Positions 41,247 to 53,849 of a stretch of 64,000 nt of DNA are shown here, one piece after another. A program made the translations under genes and the position numbers. The stretch comes from Streptomyces acidiscabies (GTDB lineage: Bacteria; Actinomycetota; Actinomycetes; Streptomycetales; Streptomycetaceae). The stretch is from positions 2,190,001-2,254,000 of the forward strand of contig NZ_JAGJBY010000001.1 of assembly GCF_020010905.1 (NCBI RefSeq). The letters run 5' to 3'. A model generated the notes under the pieces. That model worked only from the letters and a program-made list of their open reading frames with translations. It ran no database searches and had not been told where the DNA came from. Positions within the stretch are counted from its first letter, which is position 1. Every line of letters starts with the position of its first letter.

Positions 41247-42023
41247 ATGACGACGACTCCGGACGCCGCCGACTGGCTCGCGGTCAACCGCGCCAACTGG
41301 GACGAGCGTGTTCCGATCCATGCGGCCGGTTCTTTCTACGACCTGCCCTCCTTCGTCGCGGGCCGGGAATCGCTTCAGGGCTTCGAGGTCGACGAGGTCG
41401 GTGATGTCAGGGGGAAGAGCCTGCTTCACCTGCAATGCCATATCGGGCTGGACACCCTGTCCTGGGCCCGGCGCGGCGCCGTCGTCACCGGGCTCGACTT
41501 CTCGCCGGCCGCTGTCGCGGTTGCCGGGGAGTTGGCGGGGCGGGTCGGTGCGGATACGGCGCGGTTCGTGACGGCGGATGTGTACGACGCCGTCGAGGCG
41601 GTCGGCGGGGAGCGCTTCGACATCGTGTACACCGGCTTCGGTGCGCTGTGCTGGCTTCCTGATATCGCCGGGTGGGCGCGGACGGTTGCCGCGTTGGTCG
41701 CCGAGGGCGGGTTCCTGTATCTGGCTGAGTATCATCCCGTCGCCGAGTTGCTTGCCGATGACGGGGTCACTGTGGAGAGCGACTACTTCCGCCGTGAGCC
41801 GTTCGTGGTCGATGCGCCGGGGACGTACGCCGATGCCGCCGCGTCCATGGACGCCACGCTGACCGTCGAGTGGAGGCACGGGGTCGGTGAGGTGGTCAGC
41901 GCTCTGGCTGCGGCCGGCCTCAGGGTGGAGTTTCTGCACGAGCATGACCGTGGCCATTTCCGGCTTCCTGCGGGGCGGGGGGTGCCTCGGGTGTACTCGG
42001 TGCGGGCGGCGAAGACGGGGTGA
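41247..42023 (+). CDS. class I SAM-dependent methyltransferase
   Basis: This 258-residue protein has motif I 'LLHLQCHIGLDTLSWARRGAVVTGLDFSPAAVAVA' style sequence (about 60-95), where 'LQCHIGLDTL' and 'VTGLDFS' form the SAM-binding loops, 'FDIVYTGFGALCWLPDI' as motif IV and a C-terminal cap. 'WLAVNRANWDERVPIHA' near the N-terminus is typical of the UbiE-like cluster common in Streptomyces. The substrate cannot be told; no neighbour suggests one. It is probably leaderless and monocistronic. Confidence 0.85.
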   Translation: MTTTPDAADWLAVNRANWDERVPIHAAGSFYDLPSFVAGRESLQGFEVDEVGDVRGKSLLHLQCHIGLDTLSWARRGAVVTGLDFSPAAVAVAGELAGRVGADTARFVTADVYDAVEAVGGERFDIVYTGFGALCWLPDIAGWARTVAALVAEGGFLYLAEYHPVAELLADDGVTVESDYFRREPFVVDAPGTYADAAASMDATLTVEWRHGVGEVVSALAAAGLRVEFLHEHDRGHFRLPAGRGVPRVYSVRAAKTG

Positions 42024-42293
42024 CGACGGTACGGCGGGGTCGACGCGGGGCGCCCTTACGGTGTGGTGTCTTTCGGGGCGGGGCGTCGAGGGCGTTGGCG
42101 CCGCCGGGATATGCAGAGGGCATCGGGGGCGGCTCTGTGCCGGGGGCAGGGGCTTCGTACAGGCCGGGCTGGTGGGCTGTCCGTATCTTGCTCGTCCGCC
42201 GAGGGGCAGGCGTAGGGGTTCCGGGGCATCGACATCGCCCCGCCAGGGTTCCGGCCGCCGGGGGCAGTGCGTCAACCCCGTCCGCGTACGCCG

Positions 42294-42338
42294 AAGGCCC
42301 CGGCTCACGCCCTGGGGAAGGGTGGGGGCCGGGGCCTT
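42294..42338. terminator. GC-rich terminator in the 42024-42463 gap
   Basis: AAGGCCCCGGC pairs with GCCGGGGCCTT across a 23-nt loop, followed by TGG on plus. It separates the methyltransferase gene from convergent rpsT. Nothing else gene-like was found in this 440-bp gap. Confidence 0.65.
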
Positions 42339-42463
42339 TGGTTTGAGCTTGGTGATCACGCCCGCGTGGCGAACGCAGGCCGCGCGTGATCGGTTGGGTG
42401 CCGGACGGGAGCGGAGGAGAGAGGGCCCGCTAGATTCCGTCGGCGGTCAGATCAGGAAGGTGT

Positions 42464-42730
42464 TCAGCCCTTGAGCGCCTCGACCTTGGAAGCGAGCGCC
42501 GACTTCTTGTTGGCAGCCTGGTTCTTGTGGATGACGCCCTTGGAGACGGCCTTGTCGAGCTGACGCGCGGCAGCGCGCTGGTACTCGGTGGCCTTCTCGG
42601 TGTCACCCGCGGCGGCGGCCTCGCGGGCCTTGCGGATCGCGGTCTTCAGGGAGGACTTGACGGCCTTGTTGCGCAGCCGGGCCTTCTCGTTGGTCTTGAT
42701 CCGCTTGATCTGGGACTTGATGTTCGCCAC
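42464..42730 (-). CDS. rpsT: 30S ribosomal protein S20
   Basis: The 88-residue basic protein binds 16S rRNA in the small subunit. It starts '[24 protein letters not shown]' with '[10 protein letters not shown]' and '[28 protein letters not shown]' following, the standard S20 helices. The GTG at 42730 lies behind AAAAGG with good spacing. A -35 TTGGGT and -10 TAGTGT pair on the minus strand at 42834-42863 predicts a leader of about 97 nt. Confidence 0.97.
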   Translation of the reverse strand: MANIKSQIKRIKTNEKARLRNKAVKSSLKTAIRKAREAAAAGDTEKATEYQRAAARQLDKAVSKGVIHKNQAANKKSALASKVEALKG

Positions 42731-42833
42731 TGATTGAGCCTTTTCAGGTTCAGGTGAGCTGCCCTCGCGGGCTTCACCAGGTGATTTCTTGGGTTTGTGC
42801 CTCGCGCTGAGAGGGCAAGAGACACAGCTGTCC

Positions 42834-42863
42834 ACACTACCAGCGGCCCTACGCCCGACCCAA
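42834..42863 (-). promoter_or_regulatory. rpsT promoter
   Basis: On the minus strand TTGGGT (42858-42863), 18 bp and TAGTGT (42834-42839). Initiation near 42827 gives a leader of about 97 nt to the rpsT GTG. Confidence 0.5.
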
Positions 42864-43030
42864 ACCGGGGCCGCCCGGCCCGAGGGACCGACTGCCTCCC
42901 CGCCGAGGCCCCCGGAGCGAGAGGCACGTCGCCAAGCCGCCCACACCGACGCCGCGCTCCCCGCCCCAGGCGTCACACTCCCCCCTCAGACGCCTCGCCT
43001 CCCGACCTCGGCATCCCGCCTCCCGCCCCC

Positions 43031-43151
43031 GGCGTCAGGCTTCCACCCCGGGCGCCCTGCCTCCCGATCCCCGGCGTCAGGTTCCCACCCCAGGCGTCCC
43101 GCCTCTGAACCAGACGTCTCGCAATCCCGATTTCGGCGTCACGGACTCCGC
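43031..43151. repeat. imperfect direct repeat, copy A (rpsT-lepA gap)
   Basis: About 121 bp, beginning GGCGTCAGG and ending GGACTCCGC, recur as copy B at 43380-43502 with scattered differences and a few indels. The surrounding 42960-43680 region shows further decayed units sharing GGCGTCAGG and CCCGCCTCCCG. No gene is supported in the 42731-43771 gap; its frames are low-complexity Pro/Ser/Ala. Confidence 0.8.
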
Positions 43152-43233
43152 ATCGGCGCGACGCCTCCGATCCCCGGCGTCACACTCCCCACCCCAGGCG
43201 CCCAGCCTCCCGCCTCCGTAGCCCCGCCCCGGG

Positions 43234-43375
43234 GGGCGACGGCCGCCCCGTCACCACCCGAGTCACCGGCGGCTGCAACACGACCAACGCCCCGCACCAC
43301 AAGGGCCGCCCCACCACCCGCCGCCCGAGCAACACCCCCACGACAGTCACCGCCCCGAGCGCAGCGCCCCCGCCC
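43234..43375 (-). pseudogene. inverted comEC fragment in the rpsT-lepA gap
   Basis: About 142 bp match the reverse complement of comEC 38765-38925. By eye the alignment has two gaps (3 and 18 nt missing here, both multiples of three) and about six substitutions, all A/G. It begins GGGCGACGGCC and runs to a CGCCCCC tract. It lies between repeat copies A and B. There is no reading frame of useful length, so it is a remnant rather than a gene. Confidence 0.8.
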
Positions 43376-43379
43376 CCCC

Positions 43380-43502
43380 GGCGTCAGATTCCCACCCTCG
43401 GGCGCCCTGCCTCCCGATTCCCGGCGTTCAGGTTCCCACCCCAGACACCCCGCCTCCTGAACCAGACGTCCCGCCTCCCGCCCCCGGCGTCATGGACTCC
43501 GC
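43380..43502. repeat. imperfect direct repeat, copy B (rpsT-lepA gap)
   Basis: This is the second copy of the ~120-bp unit at 43031-43151, starting directly after the comEC-like fragment. Shared blocks include GGGCGCCCTGCCTCCCGAT and TGAACCAGACGTC. Confidence 0.8.
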
Positions 43503-43771
43503 CCCTGGCGTCAGGCTGCCCGTCCTAGACGCCCCGCCTACCGGCCCCGACGTTAGGGTCCCCACCCCGGGCGCCCCGTCTCCCGACCTCGGGTCCCGCC
43601 TCCCGACCCCGGCGTCAGGCCCCCGCCCCCAGGCATCCCGCCCCCCCGCCCCGGCACCACACCCCCCGCCCCACCCCGCCCGAACCACCCCCACCCCCCG
43701 CCCATGGGACCATAGAAGCTACGTATCGATCCGACCCGAGGCACAAGGCGCCTCAAGAGACAGGACCCTGC

Positions 43772-45640
43772 GTGCCCGCGACCCCTAAGAACGTGCCCGA
43801 GCCGAGTCGTACCGACCCGGCGCTGATCCGGAATTTCTGCATCATCGCTCACATCGACCACGGCAAGTCCACGCTTGCCGACCGGATGCTCCAGCTGACC
43901 GGTGTGGTGGATCAGCGGCAGATGCGTGCTCAGTATCTCGACCGGATGGACATCGAGCGCGAGCGCGGTATCACGATCAAGTCGCAGGCTGTGCGGCTGC
44001 CGTGGGCGCCGACCCACGACAAGGGCAACACGCACATCCTGAACATGATCGACACCCCGGGTCACGTGGACTTCACGTACGAGGTCTCGCGCTCGCTCGC
44101 GGCCTGCGAGGGCACCGTCCTCCTCGTCGACGCGGCACAGGGCATCGAGGCGCAGACCCTCGCGAACCTGTACCTCGCGATGGAGAACGACCTCACGATC
44201 ATCCCGGTGCTGAACAAGATCGACCTCCCGGCCGCGCAGCCGGAGAAGTTCGCCGAGGAGCTGGCGAACCTGGTCGGCTGCGACCCGAGTGACGTCCTGC
44301 GGGTGTCCGCCAAGACCGGCATCGGCGTGGACGCGCTGCTCGACCGGGTCGTCCAGGAGGTCCCGGCCCCCGTCGGCGTCAAGGACGCGCCCGCCCGCGC
44401 GATGATCTTCGACTCGGTGTACGACTCGTACCGCGGCGTCGTGACGTACGTCCGTGTCATCGACGGCCAGCTCAACAAGCGTGAGCGCATCAAGATGATG
44501 TCGACCGGCGCGACCCACGAGCTGCTGGAGATCGGCACCAACTCGCCGGAGATGCTCGGCGCGGACGGACTGGGTGTCGGCGAGGTCGGCTACCTGATCA
44601 CCGGCGTGAAGGACGTCCGCCAGTCCAAGGTCGGCGACACCGTCACCAGCCAGGCCAAGGGCGCGACCGAGGCCCTCGGCGGCTACAAGGACCCGAAGCC
44701 GATGGTCTTCTCCGGCCTGTACCCGCTGGACGGCTCGGACTACCCGGAGCTGCGCGAGGCCCTCGACAAGCTCCAGCTGAACGACGCCGCGCTCGTCTAC
44801 GAGCCGGAGACCTCCGCCGCCCTCGGCTTCGGCTTCCGCGTCGGCTTCCTCGGCCTGCTGCACCTGGACGTGGTCCGCGAGCGCCTGGAGCGCGAGTTCG
44901 GCCTCGACCTGATCGCGACCGCGCCGAACGTGGTGTACCGCGTCGTCCTGGACGACCGCAGCGAGGTCGTCGTCACCAACCCGAGCGAGTTCCCCGAGGG
45001 CAAGATCATGGAGGTGTACGAGCCCGTCGTACGCGCCACGATCCTCGCGCCGACCGAGTTCATCGGCTCGATCATGGAGCTGTGCCAGACCCGGCGCGGC
45101 ACCCTCCTCGGCATGGACTACCTCTCCGAGGACCGCGTCGAGATCCGCTACACGCTCCCCCTCGCGGAGATCGTGTTCGACTTCTTCGACCAGCTGAAGT
45201 CGAAGACGCGCGGCTACGCGTCGCTGGACTACGAGCCCACCGGCGAGCAGACCAGCTCCCTCGTCAAGGTCGACATCCTGCTGCACGGCGACAAGGTCGA
45301 CGCGTTCTCGGCGGTCACGCACAAGGACGCGGCGTACGCGTACGGCGTACGGCTGGTCGCGAAGCTGCGCGAGCTGATCCCGCGCCAGGCGTTCGAGGTG
45401 CCGATCCAGGCGGCCGTCGGCTCCCGGGTCATCGCCCGCGAGACCATCCGCGCCATCCGCAAGGACGTCCTCGCCAAGTGCTACGGCGGTGACATCTCCC
45501 GGAAGCGGAAGCTGCTGGAGAAGCAGAAGGAAGGCAAGAAGCGGATGAAGATGGTGGGTTCCGTGGAGGTTCCGCAGGACGCCTTCATCGCCGTCCTGAG
45601 CAGTGACGAGAACGCGGGTTCGGGCAAGGGCAAGAAGTAG
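43772..45640 (+). CDS. lepA: elongation factor 4 (LepA), ribosomal back-translocase GTPase
   Basis: This 622-residue translational GTPase of the EF4 family has '[15 protein letters not shown]' (about 24-38, P-loop), 'RGITIKSQ' (switch I), 'DTPGHVDF' (about 92-99) and 'NKIDLPAA'. The C-terminal EF4-specific domain ends '[29 protein letters not shown]'. Length is normal. The GTG at 43772 gives the usual start; TAGAAG at 43713-43718 may be its -10 box. It is transcribed away from rpsT across the repeat-rich gap. Confidence 0.97.
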   Translation: MPATPKNVPEPSRTDPALIRNFCIIAHIDHGKSTLADRMLQLTGVVDQRQMRAQYLDRMDIERERGITIKSQAVRLPWAPTHDKGNTHILNMIDTPGHVDFTYEVSRSLAACEGTVLLVDAAQGIEAQTLANLYLAMENDLTIIPVLNKIDLPAAQPEKFAEELANLVGCDPSDVLRVSAKTGIGVDALLDRVVQEVPAPVGVKDAPARAMIFDSVYDSYRGVVTYVRVIDGQLNKRERIKMMSTGATHELLEIGTNSPEMLGADGLGVGEVGYLITGVKDVRQSKVGDTVTSQAKGATEALGGYKDPKPMVFSGLYPLDGSDYPELREALDKLQLNDAALVYEPETSAALGFGFRVGFLGLLHLDVVRERLEREFGLDLIATAPNVVYRVVLDDRSEVVVTNPSEFPEGKIMEVYEPVVRATILAPTEFIGSIMELCQTRRGTLLGMDYLSEDRVEIRYTLPLAEIVFDFFDQLKSKTRGYASLDYEPTGEQTSSLVKVDILLHGDKVDAFSAVTHKDAAYAYGVRLVAKLRELIPRQAFEVPIQAAVGSRVIARETIRAIRKDVLAKCYGGDISRKRKLLEKQKEGKKRMKMVGSVEVPQDAFIAVLSSDENAGSGKGKK

Positions 45641-45660
45641 GGCCCGTACGCCTGTGTATG

Positions 45661-45694
45661 CGGGGTCCGTCGCGTGTGAGCGTGGCGGGCCCCG
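45661..45694 (+). terminator. terminator after lepA
   Basis: CGGGGTCCGTCGCG pairs imperfectly with CGTGGCGGGCCCCG around TGTGAG and is followed by TTGTCG. Confidence 0.55.
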
Positions 45695-45775
45695 TTGTCG
45701 TACCGGTACCGGATCAGCGGGAAGAGACCCCTTACGCCCGGGCCGGACGCCCTTTACTCTGATCCCTGCCTGGTA

Positions 45776-45791
45776 GTTACTCGTGAGTTAA
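45776..45791. promoter_or_regulatory. imperfect palindrome upstream of acyl-CoA ligase gene
   Basis: GTTACTC-GT-GAGTTAA is an imperfect inverted repeat 50 bp before the GTG at 45841, in an AT-richer patch. It could be the operator of a TetR-type fatty-acid regulator; none is nearby. Confidence 0.35.
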
Positions 45792-45840
45792 ATAGCCGCG
45801 CAGCACAACCGCCGCACCGTCGCGGGCCCCGGAGGACGTC

Positions 45841-47718
45841 GTGAGCGACACACAGACCCTGATCGAGAACCGGCCGCCGTCCGTGGCGGGCCTCTTCCTG
45901 GACCGCGTGACGGCGACGCCGGACGGCGAGGCGTACCGGTACCCGGTGCCGGCGGCCGGTGGCCAGGGGCCCGACGAATGGAAGTCGCTCAGCTGGGCGC
46001 AGGCCGCTACGCGCGTCCATGCCATCGCGGCCGGACTCATCGGCCTCGGCGTCGAGCCGGAGCAGCGCGTCGCGCTCGCCTCCTCCACCCGTATCGAGTG
46101 GATCCTCGCCGACCTCGGCATCATGTGCGCGGGCGCCGCGACGACGACCGTCTACCCGCAGACCAACGACGAGGAGTCGGCGTACATCCTCTCCGACTCC
46201 GAGAGCCGGGTGCTGATCGCGGAGGACGCGGCCCAGCTCGCCAAGGCCGTCGCCCGGCGGGGCGAGCTGCCGGATCTGGCGTACGTCGTCGTCATCGACG
46301 CGACCGGCGCGGACACCGGCGAGGACTGGATCCTCACGCTGGACGAGCTGGAGCAGCGCGGCGCCGACCGGCTGGCCAAGGAGCCCGGGCTGATCGAGGA
46401 GAAGGTCGCCGCGATCACCAAGGACCAGCTGGCCACGCTGATCTACACCTCGGGTACGACGGGTCGCCCCAAGGGGGTACGCCTTCCGCACGACAACTGG
46501 TCCTACATGGCCAAGGCCATCGCCGCGACCGGGCTGATCAGCGCGGACGACGTGCAGTACCTGTGGCTCCCGCTGGCGCACGTCTTCGGCAAGGTCCTCA
46601 CCTCGGGACAGATCGAGGTCGGGCACGTCACCGCCGTCGACGGGCGCGTCGACAAGATCATCGAGAACCTGCCGGTCGTCCAGCCGACGTACATGGCGGC
46701 CGTCCCCCGCATCTTCGAGAAGGTCTACAACGGCGTCGCCGCGAAGGCCAAGGCCGGGGGCGGCGCGAAGTACAAGGTGTTCCAGTGGGCCTCGCAGGTC
46801 GGCCGGGAGTACGCGAAGGTCACGCAGGACAACTTCATGCGGACCGGGGACCGGACGGCGCCCTTCGCGCTCACCGCGAAGCACAAGGCCGCCGACGCGC
46901 TCGTCTTCGCGAAGATCCGCGAGGCGTTCGGCGGGCGGCTGCGCGCCTGCGTCTCCGGGTCCGCCGCGCTCTCCCCCGAGATCGGGTACTTCTTCTCCGG
47001 CGCCGGTATCCACATCCTTGAGGGGTACGGGCTCACCGAGTCGTCCGCCGCGTCCTTCGTCAACCCCGGCGAGGCGTACCGCACGGGGACCGTCGGCAAG
47101 CCGCTGCCCGGCACGGAGGTGCGCATCGCCGACGACGGGGAGATCCTGCTGCGCGGCCCCGGGATCATGGAGGGGTACCACAAGCTCCCCGAGAAGACCG
47201 CCGAGGTGCTGGAGTCCGACGGGTGGTTCCACACGGGTGACATCGGCGAGCTGTCCCCGGACGGGTTCCTGAAGATCACCGACCGCAAGAAGGACCTCAT
47301 CAAGACGTCCGGCGGCAAGTACATCGCGCCCGCCGAGGTCGAGGGGCAGTTCAAGGCGGTCTGCCCGTACGTCTCCAACATCCTGGTGCACGGGGCCGAT
47401 CGGAACTTCTGTACGGCGCTGATCGCGCTGGACGAGCCGTCGATTCTCGCGTGGGCGGAGGAGAGCGGGCTCGGAGGCAAGTCGTACGCGGAGGTCGTCG
47501 GCTCGCCTGCGGCGGTTGAGCTGATCCAGGGGTACGTGGATGAGCTGAACTCGGGGCTTCAGCGCTGGCAGACGATCAAGAAGTTCCGGTTGCTGCCCCG
47601 TGACTTGGACGTCGAGCATGGCGAGATCACGCCGAGTCTCAAGCTGAAGCGGCCTGTTGTGGAGAAGGCGTACAAGGGGCTGCTGGAGGAGATGTACGCG
47701 GGGACGCGCGAAGCGTAG
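45841..47718 (+). CDS. long-chain fatty-acid--CoA ligase (AMP-forming)
   Basis: This is a 625-residue member of the adenylate-forming family. The phosphate-binding loop 'LIYTSGTTGRPKGVRLPH' (about 200-217), 'EGYGLTESSAASF' (about 393-405) and 'WFHTGDIGELSPDGFLKITDRKKDLIKTSGGKYIAP' (about 462-497) are the A3, A5 and A7-A10 motifs; the late Lys would be in 'VEHGEITPSLKLKR'. It activates long-chain fatty acids to acyl-CoA for degradation or lipid synthesis. The GTG at 45841 follows CCCGGAGGACGTC (ribosome binding site). Confidence 0.9.
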   Translation: MSDTQTLIENRPPSVAGLFLDRVTATPDGEAYRYPVPAAGGQGPDEWKSLSWAQAATRVHAIAAGLIGLGVEPEQRVALASSTRIEWILADLGIMCAGAATTTVYPQTNDEESAYILSDSESRVLIAEDAAQLAKAVARRGELPDLAYVVVIDATGADTGEDWILTLDELEQRGADRLAKEPGLIEEKVAAITKDQLATLIYTSGTTGRPKGVRLPHDNWSYMAKAIAATGLISADDVQYLWLPLAHVFGKVLTSGQIEVGHVTAVDGRVDKIIENLPVVQPTYMAAVPRIFEKVYNGVAAKAKAGGGAKYKVFQWASQVGREYAKVTQDNFMRTGDRTAPFALTAKHKAADALVFAKIREAFGGRLRACVSGSAALSPEIGYFFSGAGIHILEGYGLTESSAASFVNPGEAYRTGTVGKPLPGTEVRIADDGEILLRGPGIMEGYHKLPEKTAEVLESDGWFHTGDIGELSPDGFLKITDRKKDLIKTSGGKYIAPAEVEGQFKAVCPYVSNILVHGADRNFCTALIALDEPSILAWAEESGLGGKSYAEVVGSPAAVELIQGYVDELNSGLQRWQTIKKFRLLPRDLDVEHGEITPSLKLKRPVVEKAYKGLLEEMYAGTREA

Positions 47719-47809
47719 GGGGTGGCCGGGGAGCGTTGGCGAGTGCTGCGCCGTCGTGGTCATTCGCGCCCACGCGGCGGAGCCGCATAATTCACACAGC
47801 CCCGCGCCC

Positions 47810-51763
<3,954 letters not shown>

Positions 51764-51849
51764 GACGGCCCACTTCGGTAACTCGACGCTTATGGGCGTA
51801 GTCAGTCTGTCACCCTGTCCCTGACGACCGAGGCGTATTCGAACCAAAC

Positions 51850-51884
51850 GCCGGACCAACTGCCGGACCAACCGCCGGACAACC
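51850..51884. repeat. three 12-bp tandem repeats in the divergent kinase/phosphatase promoter
   Basis: GCCGGACCAACT, GCCGGACCAACC and a shortened GCCGGACAACC lie in the 142-bp gap between the two divergent genes. They may be a shared regulator site. Confidence 0.5.
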
Positions 51885-51905
51885 ACTCGGGGAGGGGAGC
51901 CGTTC

Positions 51906-53819
51906 ATGGGGACCATTCCGACACAACGGGAATCGACCCCGCGCTCCCGGCTCCGCCGGCCGGCGCGGATCGGTACGACCCTCGCGGGGAGCGCGCTCGC
52001 GCCGGGCACCGCGCGCGAGGTGCTCGGCCGGGCGCTCGACGAGTGGGCCACCGCCGGCTGGCACGCCACCGCCCGCACCGGGGACGAGGCCCTCCTCGTC
52101 CTCAGCGAACTCGTCACCAACGCGGTCGTCCACGCCGGGACCGATGTCGAGATCAGCTGCCGGCTGGAGGAGCCGAAGGAGGGGGCGGGGGCGTCGTACG
52201 ACCTCGTCGTCGAGGTCTCCGACCGGCATCCGTCGCGGACGCTGCGGGACGGGGACCCCGATCCGTCGTACGAACCCGCCGAGTACGGGCGGGGGTTGAG
52301 GCTCGTCACCGCGCTCGCGATGGAGTGGGGGGTGACGTACCGGCGGGACGGGAAGACGGTGTGGGCGCGGTTGGGGGAGATGGGCGGGTGCGGGGACGAG
52401 GAGTGTGGCGGGGACGACAGCTCCGGGACCGGCTGTGGCGCCTGTGGCGGAGACCAGGGCGCCCACGGCCCCGTCTCCGTGCTCGCCCCCCTGCCCTCCC
52501 TCGGGCTCGCCCTCGCCCTCGCGCCCGAGCCCCCGCCGAACGAGCAGGACTGGCTCGGGCGCGGTGCGCTCTCCTTCCTCGCCGAGGCGTCCGACCTGCT
52601 CGCCGGGCAGCTCGACGAGGACCTGGTCGCCGCGCTCACCGGACAGGTCGTCGTCCCCCGCGTCGCCGACTGGTGCGCCGTATGGCTGGAGGACGAGACC
52701 ACCGGGGGCGGCGGCCGCCTCGCGCGCGTGTGGCACAAGAGCGAAGGGTTCCTCGAAGCGCTCAAGCGGGAGCTGGAGCAGACGCCGCCCCGGCCCCCCG
52801 AGCACAACGGGCGGCCCCCCGACACCCAGCCCTACGACCACCCCTGGCCCGGCCAGTCCCTCGGCGGGACCGGCGCCGCCCTCGCGTACCGGCTCGTCGC
52901 CGGGGGACGGCTCCTCGGGACGCTCGTCATCGGGCGGTGCGGGATCCTGCGGTTCCCCGACGAGGTCACCGGGCTCGTCGAGGACCTCAGCCGGCGGGTC
53001 GCGCTCGCGGTCGGCGCCGCCCGGCAGTACGCCCGACAGGTCACCATCAGCTCCGTACTCCAGAGCGGGCTGCTGCCCGGGGCCGTCGCCGAGATCCCCG
53101 GCGTACAGAGCGCGCTCATCTACGAGCCCCGGGAGAAGGGCGGCCCCAGCGGCGACTTCTACGACCTCTTCCCCGCCGACGACGGGCGCTGGTGCTTCGC
53201 CATCGGCGACGTCCAGGGGAAGGGGCCCGAGGCCGCCGTCGTCATCGGGCTGGCCCGGCCGTGGCTGCGGCTGCTGGCGCGGGAGGGGTACGGGGTCGCG
53301 GACGTCCTCGACCGGCTGAACCAGCTGCTCCTCGACGACGCGACCGAGGCCGCCGACGCCGCCGCCCGCGCGTACGTAGGCCCCGCCGGGCCCGGGGAGG
53401 GGCCCCAGACGCGGTTCCTGTCCCTCCTCTACGGCGAGCTGGTCCCGTACGACGGGGGTGTACGGGTCACCCTCGCGTCCGCCGGTCACCCCCTGCCGCT
53501 GCTGCTGCGCCCCGACGGGACCGTCACCCCTGTCGCCCAGCCCCAGACGCTCATCGGGGTCGTCGAGGACGCGACCTACCGGAGCGAGGTCCTCCACCTC
53601 CTCCCCGGCGAGAGCCTCCTGTGCGTCACCGACGGCGTGACCGAACGCCGCAACGGCGGGCGGCAGTTCGACGACGGGGACGGGCTGGCCGTCGCGCTGG
53701 CCGGGTGCGCGGGGTACGACGCGGAGCTGATCGCCGAACGGATCCAGGAACTGGTCCACGGGTTCGGCTCGGAGCCGCCGGAGGACGATCTGGCGCTGCT
53801 GGTGCTCCAGGCGGAGTGA
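51906..53819 (+). CDS. SpoIIE-type PP2C phosphatase with anti-sigma-like ATPase and GAF
   Basis: The 637-residue protein has an N-terminal HATPase_c domain like anti-sigma factors ('LLVLSELVTNAVVHAG', about 63-78), a GAF domain (about 215-385) and a C-terminal SpoIIE/RsbU phosphatase ('YEPREKGGPSGDFYDLF', about 407-423, with metal-binding Asp). This architecture occurs in Streptomyces partner-switching systems that release sigma factors. The ATG at 51906 follows GGGGAGGGGAG. It shares its promoter region with the divergent tandem-HAMP kinase, suggesting a joint stress circuit; no sigma or anti-sigma antagonist is next to it. Confidence 0.85.
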   Translation: MGTIPTQRESTPRSRLRRPARIGTTLAGSALAPGTAREVLGRALDEWATAGWHATARTGDEALLVLSELVTNAVVHAGTDVEISCRLEEPKEGAGASYDLVVEVSDRHPSRTLRDGDPDPSYEPAEYGRGLRLVTALAMEWGVTYRRDGKTVWARLGEMGGCGDEECGGDDSSGTGCGACGGDQGAHGPVSVLAPLPSLGLALALAPEPPPNEQDWLGRGALSFLAEASDLLAGQLDEDLVAALTGQVVVPRVADWCAVWLEDETTGGGGRLARVWHKSEGFLEALKRELEQTPPRPPEHNGRPPDTQPYDHPWPGQSLGGTGAALAYRLVAGGRLLGTLVIGRCGILRFPDEVTGLVEDLSRRVALAVGAARQYARQVTISSVLQSGLLPGAVAEIPGVQSALIYEPREKGGPSGDFYDLFPADDGRWCFAIGDVQGKGPEAAVVIGLARPWLRLLAREGYGVADVLDRLNQLLLDDATEAADAAARAYVGPAGPGEGPQTRFLSLLYGELVPYDGGVRVTLASAGHPLPLLLRPDGTVTPVAQPQTLIGVVEDATYRSEVLHLLPGESLLCVTDGVTERRNGGRQFDDGDGLAVALAGCAGYDAELIAERIQELVHGFGSEPPEDDLALLVLQAE

Positions 53820-53837
53820 GTGACGGGGGCGGTGCGG

Positions 53838-53843
53838 GACAAT
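53838..53843 (+). promoter_or_regulatory. -10 element of hemW, leaderless
   Basis: GACAAT ends 6 nt before the ATG at 53850; no ribosome binding site is visible. Confidence 0.4.
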
Positions 53844-53849
53844 GGGCCC

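Noticed and set aside
42024..42463. Possible small gene or RNA in the gap after the methyltransferase
   Set aside because: Only a GC-rich terminator is supported; frames here lack start signals and conserved composition.
42789..43460. A 223-codon plus-strand frame in the rpsT-lepA gap
   Set aside because: Its Pro/Ala/Ser/Arg composition follows the C-rich repeats and changes reading across the comEC remnant; it has no start signal or domain.
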